This document shows positions 40,589 through 45,441 of a stretch of 45,441 nt of DNA, in pieces. The first letter of the stretch is position 1; each line of letters begins with the position of its first letter. The notes beneath the pieces are model-generated. The model had not been told where the DNA came from and searched no databases. It worked only from the letters and a program-made list of their open reading frames with translations. The DNA is from Planctomycetota bacterium (GTDB lineage Bacteria > Planctomycetota > Phycisphaerae > Sedimentisphaerales > Anaerobacaceae): the NCBI GenBank assembly GCA_013349615.1, contig DUZJ01000022.1, forward strand, positions 1 to 45,441, in the 5' to 3' direction. Position numbers and translations under genes: made by a program.

Positions 40589-41626
40589 ATGGACTTAAAA
40601 AATAAACGGATAGCAGTTTTGGCGCCGGTAGCCTGGCGAACCCCTCCGCGGGCTTATGGCGCCTGGGAAACCATAGCAAGCAACATTACAGAGGGCCTCG
40701 TGGCCCGCGGATGGAAAAACGTAACGCTGTTCGCCACAAAAGAATCTGTAACAAGTGCAAAGCTTGTAGGTTTTGTGGAGAGAGGATACGAGGAAGACAA
40801 GACAAAAATCCCGCTGGTCTCCACGTCCCTGCATATTTCAAAGGTGATGGAGCAGGCAGATGAGTTTGACCTCATTCACAACAATTTTGATTATCTGCCC
40901 TTAACTTATCTTCCGTTTATAAAAACGCCGATGCTTACCACCATCCACGGTTTTTCCGACCCGGATATACTGCGGGTCTACCACGACCACAAGGACGCGT
41001 ACTATGTTTCCATAAGTGATTCCGACAGGGACCCCGGATTACCTTATCTTGCAACTGTCTACAACGGTATCGACCTTTCCAATCTCACTTTCAGAGAAAC
41101 GCCCGGTGACAAGCTCGTCCACTACGGGCGCATACACATGGACAAGGGGACACATCTGGCCATTGACGTGGCAAAAAAATCCGGCAGAGACCTGATAATA
41201 GCCGGCATAATTCAGGACCAGCAGTACTTCGACAATCTCATCAAGCCGCACATAAACAACACCTCGGTCAAGTTTATCGGCCCGGTTAATCCCATTCAGC
41301 GGGATGCGCTCCTTAAAGACGCTTACGCCGTTATCCATCTAAACACGATACCCGAACGATTTGGCCTGGTAATGGCCGAGTCAATGGCCGCAGGCGTGCC
41401 GGTAATCGCGATGGATTTGGGCTCGTGCCGTGAGGTCATCGCTGATAAGACAACCGGTTATCTGGTCAACAATGTAGATGAAGCTGTAGATGCCGTCGCC
41501 AAAATCGATAGTATCGACCGTAAAAAATGCCGGCAGCGCGTGGAAGAAAACTTTACCATTGACTGTATGGTTTCGGGCTACGAAAAAGTGTACGAGGAAA
41601 TCTTTCGCCGAGAAGGAAAATATTGA
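40589..41626 (+). CDS. Family 4 glycosyltransferase
   Basis: A 345-residue GT-B glycosyltransferase. N-terminal features are IAVLAPVAWRTPPRAYGAWE (the GG-like acceptor loop) and FDLIHNNFDYLPL. The C-terminal domain has VHYGRIHMDKGTHLAIDVAK and IPERFGLVMAESMAAGVPVIA, with the EX7E motif at ERFGLVMAE. It lies 25 bases after the nucleotide-sugar dehydrogenase. Related planctomycete and cyanobacterial proteins lie in exopolysaccharide or compatible-solute clusters; the substrate is not determinable. Confidence 0.9.
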   Translation: MDLKNKRIAVLAPVAWRTPPRAYGAWETIASNITEGLVARGWKNVTLFATKESVTSAKLVGFVERGYEEDKTKIPLVSTSLHISKVMEQADEFDLIHNNFDYLPLTYLPFIKTPMLTTIHGFSDPDILRVYHDHKDAYYVSISDSDRDPGLPYLATVYNGIDLSNLTFRETPGDKLVHYGRIHMDKGTHLAIDVAKKSGRDLIIAGIIQDQQYFDNLIKPHINNTSVKFIGPVNPIQRDALLKDAYAVIHLNTIPERFGLVMAESMAAGVPVIAMDLGSCREVIADKTTGYLVNNVDEAVDAVAKIDSIDRKKCRQRVEENFTIDCMVSGYEKVYEEIFRREGKY

Positions 41627-41741
41627 AATAATTGTCCGCAGGCTGTACAATGAGAAGAATATAACAACACTAAAGCAAAGTCAGGCAAACAGAAAGATTC
41701 TGCCATACTTGAAATATAAAAGAAAAGAAATGGGGATGATT

Positions 41742-41942
41742 ATGGGGTCAATTGATGAAATAAAATCTGCTATTGCTCATCTTCCTGAGAAGGAATTTAA
41801 TTCATTCGTTGATTGGTTTCAGGAATTTGAGGAAAAACGGTGGGATAAAGAGCTTGAGAAAGATATTGCCCAGGGGAAGTTAGATAATTTGGCAAAGGAA
41901 GCTTTGAATGAGTTTGACACAGGAAAGTGCAGTGAATTATGA
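41742..41942 (+). CDS. Antitoxin of a RelE/ParE-type module
   Basis: A 66-residue acidic protein (GSIDEIKSAIAHLPEKEFNSF, then WFQEFEEKRWDKELEKDIAQGKL). The pattern of an N-terminal helix pair followed by W..E.E..WDK..E.D...GKLD.LA.EAL matches small antitoxins that bind ParE/RelE-fold toxins through their C-terminus. ATGs at 41730 and 41736 are alternatives; 41742 is favoured by GGGGA upstream. The stop overlaps the toxin start by 4 bases (ATGA). Confidence 0.75.
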   Translation: MGSIDEIKSAIAHLPEKEFNSFVDWFQEFEEKRWDKELEKDIAQGKLDNLAKEALNEFDTGKCSEL

Positions 41943-42205
41943 AGCATTTTGCAACCTCAAGATTCTGGGATTGTTATAACAAGCTCACACCTGTAACTAA
42001 GAGTCTGGCCGACAAAAATTTCGAACTTCTTAAACAAAACCCTCACCATCCTTCCCTAAAACTAAAGAAGATTGGAAAGTATTGGTCTGTACGAACAGGG
42101 CTGCATTATCGTGCTTTAGGCATTGACACTCCAGATGAAACCGCAATCTTATGGTTCTGGATTGGCTCTCATTCAGAATATAACCGACTCATTGCGAAAA
42201 ATTAA
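41939..42205 (+). CDS. RelE/ParE-superfamily toxin
   Basis: An 88-residue protein with the RelE/ParE beta-sheet core: FWDCYNKLTPVTKSLADKNFE, LKLKKIGKYWSVRTGLHYRALG and ILWFWIGSHSEYNRLI. The signature ends in the WIGSHSEY segment that aligns with the catalytic/interaction end of the HigB/RelE group. Translationally coupled to the antitoxin. Whether it cleaves mRNA or poisons gyrase is not decidable from sequence. The module stands between two glycan genes, so it is a probable insertion. Confidence 0.78.
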   Translation: MKHFATSRFWDCYNKLTPVTKSLADKNFELLKQNPHHPSLKLKKIGKYWSVRTGLHYRALGIDTPDETAILWFWIGSHSEYNRLIAKN

Positions 42206-42274
42206 CAGCACATCTTCCGCCTGTGCGGTAACAAAAGCAAGTTCAGAGAGGGTGTTGTGCAGGAAGGTTAAGGA

Positions 42275-43210
42275 ATGAAGAAGAAATTGGTCACGCGCTA
42301 TAAAGGCAATCCCATACTGACAAAGGATGATGTCCCTTATCCGGTCGAAACGGTTCACAATGCCGGCGTTACGAAATACAATGGGCGGTACATAATGCTG
42401 TTCCGCTCACACCTCGCTACCGGCCGGTCGATAATCGGCGCCGCCGAAAGTGAAGACGGCTTCAATTTCAAGGCACGCCCTGGGCCGTTTATGGTACCCG
42501 CCAAAGAGCCGACATTTTCCGAGTACGAGGAGTTCAGTATCGAGGACCCGCGCATTACCCCCCTGGAAGGTGCGTATTATATAACATACAGCGCATACTC
42601 CAGACACGGCGTACGAACCGGATTAGCTAAGACATCGGATTTCGAATCGCTTGAAAGAGTCGCCTTTATCACTCAGGCCGACTACCGAAATACCGTACTT
42701 TTCCCCGAAAAAATTGACGGCAGATACGCCAGGCTGGACAGGCCTCATTCCGACATCAGCCCCTGGTCAATCTGGATTAGCTATTCGCCGGATTTGCGCC
42801 ACTGGGGCGATTCAAAACTTATAATGAAATCCGCACCTTACCATTGGGACCAGGCAAAAATCGGCCCGGGTGCCCCGCCGATTCGCACCGATAAAGGCTG
42901 GTTGAGTATCTACCACGGCGTTTTTCCAACAATGGACGGCCACGTGTATCGGCTTGGAGTCGCTTTACACAAACTCGATGACCCCTCTGTTATTCTCGGC
43001 GTCGGTGACCGCTGGATCCTGCAGCCGGAGGATGAATGGGAAATCGTCGGCTACGTGCACAATGTAGTTTTTACCTGCGGGGCGGTGCCGGAAGATGATG
43101 GGACATTGAAGCTGTACTGGGGCGGGGCCGACAAGGTAATGTGCGCCGGAACAGCGGTAATTGATGAGCTTGTGGACCTTTGCCTGACCGATTCAAGACC
43201 TCCTGTCTAA
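42275..43210 (+). CDS. GH130 family glycoside phosphorylase
   Basis: A 311-residue five-bladed propeller enzyme, close in length to beta-1,4-mannosyl-oligosaccharide phosphorylases. NPILTKDDVPYPVETVHNAG at the start and FSIEDPRITPLEGAYYITYSAYS (Asp91 is the family's catalytic acid) are diagnostic, as are IGPGAPPIRTDKGWLSIYHGV and GCAV-type CGAVPEDDGTLKLYWGGAD. It has no signal peptide and so works in the cytosol, releasing a sugar-1-phosphate from beta-mannosides with phosphate. GGAAGGTTAAGGA precedes the ATG. It may belong functionally with the dehydrogenase and glycosyltransferase upstream. Confidence 0.9.
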   Translation: MKKKLVTRYKGNPILTKDDVPYPVETVHNAGVTKYNGRYIMLFRSHLATGRSIIGAAESEDGFNFKARPGPFMVPAKEPTFSEYEEFSIEDPRITPLEGAYYITYSAYSRHGVRTGLAKTSDFESLERVAFITQADYRNTVLFPEKIDGRYARLDRPHSDISPWSIWISYSPDLRHWGDSKLIMKSAPYHWDQAKIGPGAPPIRTDKGWLSIYHGVFPTMDGHVYRLGVALHKLDDPSVILGVGDRWILQPEDEWEIVGYVHNVVFTCGAVPEDDGTLKLYWGGADKVMCAGTAVIDELVDLCLTDSRPPV

Positions 43211-43271
43211 ATCGTAATGAGGAAATTTAGATTGTTAGCCTCTTGCACTGCAAGGGGTTGTCTTTTTATAT

Positions 43272-43352
43272 AGCCCCCACCCCTGTGGTGGGGGGAAAAT
43301 CATCTTTCCTTCCTTATATTATAGCCCCCAGTTCTGTGCTGGGAGGCAATCT
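43272..43352. repeat. Two variant CCCCCA...TGGGGG hairpins after the GH130 gene
   Basis: TAGCCCCCACC-CCTGT-GGTGGGGG (from 43271) and TAGCCCCCAG-TTCTGT-GCTGGGAGG (from about 43322) are two diverged copies of one hairpin. Both open with TAGCCCCCA, as do the REP palindromes around the transposase at 44807. There is no T-run, so terminator function is doubtful. Confidence 0.6.
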
Positions 43353-43360
43353 TTTCTGTC

Positions 43361-43380
43361 ATTCCTGCGCAGGCAGGAAT
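43361..43380. repeat. Palindrome ATTCCTGC-GCAG-GCAGGAAT
   Basis: A 20-bp hairpin with 8-bp arms, sharing its arms with the repeat at 5170-5217. It belongs to a dispersed repeat class seen in many bacteria. The rest of 43211-43585 is pyrimidine-rich low-complexity DNA without a gene. Confidence 0.65.
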
Positions 43381-43585
43381 CCATTTTTGATTTTTACATT
43401 CTATTTTTGCATTTTACACTTTGATTTTTAATTTCCCTTCCTGTTCTCCTGTCCCCCTTATATCCACTTCCTGTTTACCTGAATCCGGCCTTCCTTGGAC
43501 GGAATAAACTTTGTTCTCTCTGTGCTCTCGCCAAAAGCCGTTAATAGCTGCCTGTTCCTATTCTATTATTTAATTGTTTGTCTGC

Positions 43586-44653
43586 TCAATTCTCAGTCGC
43601 TAATCCATCTTCTATAAAGATTTTGAATAACACCCATCGTTTCCAGTGTGCCTGATGAACCAAATAAACGTGTTTATTACTCGCCGGATGTTCACGGGAT
43701 AACCTTTGACCGAGCCCGCTTTTATCCGCATCGGCATATTCCTCAATCTCTCCACTGCCAAGGTCCCATAGATAACACGGCGCATAGGAATAGCTCATTA
43801 GTATAGAACCTTTGTCTTGCTTGAATTCCAGGTCCCAGCCATAAATATCATACACAGCTTTCCACCTTGTTCCGGCTGGAATTTTAACTGTTTTCAAATC
43901 ATCCATATCAAATGGCGGTTCTTTCGAAACGATATAGGACAATTCAATTTGTCTTGGCTTCTCAAGGGTAATTGTTCCCAAATCAAGTGTTTGTCTTTCT
44001 TTGAACTCTATCATAAAACTTTTCTTCAGGTAATCCGGTGCTTTGACAATGCACCAGTAATTGATCGGAGAAAATCCTGATGCTTTAGCCAGACCATTGC
44101 CCTGCACCGCTATCTTGATAGGCTCAGGCCAATAGCGGCGAGGTTCAGTACCATTGGACGGCGTATTTATCGGGCCGTCCCTGACACTCAATAGTATACT
44201 TGCTTGCGAGAGGTCACCGCCTTCTTCCAGCCCAACTTTGGCTGTAAAATCTACCAATTTGTCTTTATTTAATGGTTTTATATGGATAGTGCCAACATCG
44301 ACCAAATCTCTCTTTTTGTCTTTCTTCATCCCTTTTAATTGCAAATCGTATGGAGCATATTGATGCATACGAAAACCAACCGGCCTGAACAGGTCTTTTG
44401 TCGGTCCGGCAAAATATCCTTCGGGCAGAATATCCATCTGAGCCTTAACATCGCGTACATATCCATCGCCATCGAGCACCACTCGCCCGACAATGATATG
44501 TCCCTTTCGAAATTTTCCAACTCTTCCCCTTGCCTTGGCAATCTTGGCTTCCAATTCCTCTCTATTCGGGCACTGCTCTATGGTATTTAGGGCACATCCG
44601 CTCATTATTACCAACACTATTGGCAATACCGCTGCAAATACTATTTTTTTCAT
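43586..44653 (-). CDS. Lipoprotein of unknown function
   Basis: A 355-residue exported lipoprotein with a signal peptide ending in the lipobox VIMSGC (Cys20) and GGGG upstream of the ATG. The body is beta-rich, with repeated short strands (HIIVGRVVLDGDGYVRDVKA, TLDLGTITLEKPRQIELSYI, VDVGTIHIKPL), suggesting several Ig-like or carboxypeptidase-regulatory-like domains. I do not recognise a specific family. It lies alone between the GH130 gene and the transposase. Confidence 0.7.
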   Translation of the reverse strand: MKKIVFAAVLPIVLVIMSGCALNTIEQCPNREELEAKIAKARGRVGKFRKGHIIVGRVVLDGDGYVRDVKAQMDILPEGYFAGPTKDLFRPVGFRMHQYAPYDLQLKGMKKDKKRDLVDVGTIHIKPLNKDKLVDFTAKVGLEEGGDLSQASILLSVRDGPINTPSNGTEPRRYWPEPIKIAVQGNGLAKASGFSPINYWCIVKAPDYLKKSFMIEFKERQTLDLGTITLEKPRQIELSYIVSKEPPFDMDDLKTVKIPAGTRWKAVYDIYGWDLEFKQDKGSILMSYSYAPCYLWDLGSGEIEEYADADKSGLGQRLSREHPASNKHVYLVHQAHWKRWVLFKIFIEDGLATEN

Positions 44654-44738
44654 TTTGCTTCCCCTTTCAAAAAACTCACCAAAAACGCATCATCGCATCT
44701 ACGCATACACTCGTCAAGTCCCAAGGCCGACATCCCCA

Positions 44739-44780
44739 GCGTCGCCTTAATGTTTAGCCCCCAAATTTATTTGGGGGTCA
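44739..44780. repeat. REP palindrome copy 1, downstream of the transposase
   Basis: CCCCCAAA-TTTA-TTTGGGGG (44758-44777), preceded by TTAG and followed by TCA. The left flank GCGTCGCCTTAATG (44739-44752) is repeated identically at 45411. It lies 30 bases beyond the transposase stop codon. Confidence 0.82.
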
Positions 44781-44806
44781 GTTATTCCTCCGTGCGGGAT
44801 TTCTTT

Positions 44807-45256
44807 TCACTGTTCATGTTTGTTAATGTATTCAATTCTATTCTTCAACGATTTCTCATCAAAACAATATCTCTTATCATACCCTCTGGTCCACACCCTT
44901 CCAACAAATCCATCTTCTCGAAGTGCCACCAATGACGCATTTTTATAATGTTTAACTGATTTTTCTATTCCATCACTAATATAACTGACTACCATATGCA
45001 CATGATTCGTACAAACTGCTATTGAATGTACTTTCTGCCCCAATTTGCGTGCTTCTTCCATAAGTGATTTCCGAACGATATTTTTTTGCTTACTGGTCAA
45101 TTTGATTGTATTACCCATTTGGTTTTCTTTATTTCTTTGTTCTAACCTTGGATTCCGCCCGCATATTTTCCCTTCCCTTACGTATCCGCGTTTATCGCCT
45201 TGAAGCCACGTCCCATAGGTTGTCCATGTCACCATGTAACCCAACGTCTTTCCCAT
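44807..45256 (-). mobile_element. REP-associated tyrosine transposase (RAYT, Y1 family)
   Basis: A 149-residue single-domain Y1/IS200-like transposase. The HuH metal site is NHVHMVVSYISDG, and the tail VWTRGYDKRYCFDEKSLKNR contains the Tyr candidates. The start YMVTWTTYGTWLQGDKRGYV is the characteristic opening of the group. The ATG at 45256 is favoured because AGAGG lies 9 bases upstream; an ATG at 45265 abuts that site. Unlike insertion sequences, the gene is bordered by short palindromes of one kind (44758, 45278, 45316, 45430) all in the same orientation, which is the layout of a RAYT with its REP sequences. Confidence 0.82.
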
Positions 45257-45274
45257 ATTGACCATCCTCTTGCT

Positions 45275-45300
45275 TAGCCCCCAAATTTATTTGGGGGTCA
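45275..45300. repeat. REP palindrome copy 2, upstream of the transposase
   Basis: CCCCCAAA-TTTA-TTTGGGGG (45278-45297), with the same TTAG and TCA flanks as copy 1. It lies just upstream of the transposase start. Confidence 0.85.
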
Positions 45301-45313
45301 AAGCTTTTTACTT

Positions 45314-45336
45314 AACCCCAAATTTATTTGCACGTC
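45314..45336. repeat. Degenerate REP copy 3
   Basis: AACCCCAAATTTATTTG at 45314-45330 matches the left arm and loop of the other copies, but the right arm has decayed to CACGTCAG. Confidence 0.6.
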
Positions 45337-45399
45337 AGTTTTTCTTCCCGGCCGTGCAAACTATTCTTTATTTCCTTCCCGAATAACACCAACCTCACC

Positions 45400-45441
45400 G
45401 GCGACGCCCTGCGTCGCCTTAATGTTTAGCCCCCAAATTTA
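45400..45441. repeat. REP copy 4, cut by the window edge, with adjoining hairpin
   Basis: GGCGACGC-CCT-GCGTCGCC (45400-45418) is an 8-bp hairpin. Next to it is a second REP (CCCCCAAATTTA, 45430-45441) whose right arm is beyond the window. Bases 45411-45441 are identical to 44739-44769. Confidence 0.75.

Noticed and set aside
43272-43295. Rho-independent terminator for the GH130 gene
   Set aside because: The hairpin is strong but is followed by GAAAATC and not a T-run, and it is repeated nearby, so it is better explained as a REP-like repeat.
1-45441. tRNA, rRNA or other structured RNA genes
   Set aside because: I saw no cloverleaf or ribosomal sequence by eye; the only RNA structure I can support is the trp attenuator. 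A covariance-model scan would be decisive.

Overview
The window looks like a chromosomal segment of a planctomycete, most likely from the Phycisphaerae/Sedimentisphaerales branch. The evidence is a secreted protease with a planctomycete-type dockerin-like tail, a PEP-CTERM-like tail remnant, a DUF1080 domain, a zinc-ribbon/pseudopilin-like fusion, an Asn/Lys/Pro-rich interspersed repeat of a kind I associate with these genomes, and a KDO (outer membrane) gene. This assignment is inference from protein style; no rRNA or tRNA gene is present.

Layout. 1-5.2 kb: the start of a secreted protein running off the left edge, a subtilisin-like protease, repeat-rich DNA, a TPR protein, an unknown protein, and a 445-bp array of 21 degenerate 21-bp units. 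5.2-8.2 kb: methylthioadenosine phosphorylase carrying in-frame palindromic repeats, followed by a lipoprotein beta-propeller glycosidase-like gene bracketed by two copies of the phosphorylase 3' end, and a small coiled-coil lipoprotein. 8.2-12 kb (minus): kdsB, a membrane zinc-ribbon protein and a divergent pyrG, linking CTP supply with CMP-KDO synthesis. 12.4-15.5 kb: accessory island with a SIR2-like protein, a retropepsin-like protease, a DUF5678-like protein and gene fragments. 15.5-20.2 kb: ribose-type sugar ABC transporter with a tandemly duplicated binding protein. 20.4-22.6 kb: ECF sigma factor, anti-sigma factor and a secreted coiled-coil protein. 22.7-28.9 kb: trp operon (E-G-D-F-B-A, no trpC) behind a sigma70-like promoter and a classical attenuator whose leader peptide has three consecutive Trp codons and appears leaderless. 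29.0-34.0 kb (minus): glycogen/alpha-glucan cluster of a glycosyltransferase, a GH57 amylase split by one stop codon, and a debranching enzyme. 34.6 kb: a 61-residue histone-fold protein with its own promoter and terminator. 35.1-38.6 kb: two small regulatory-looking proteins, a Tat-exported aldo/keto reductase-like protein and a multiheme cytochrome-DUF1080 fusion. 38.9-43.2 kb: nucleotide-sugar dehydrogenase, glycosyltransferase, toxin-antitoxin pair and GH130 phosphorylase. 43.6-45.4 kb: a lipoprotein and a RAYT transposase surrounded by its probable REP palindromes.

The strongest signals outside ordinary annotation are the 21 x 21 bp phased array, the bacterial histone, several families of small inverted-repeat elements that enter genes in frame or supply their stop codons, the leaderless trp attenuator, and the GH57 gene with a single in-frame TAA.
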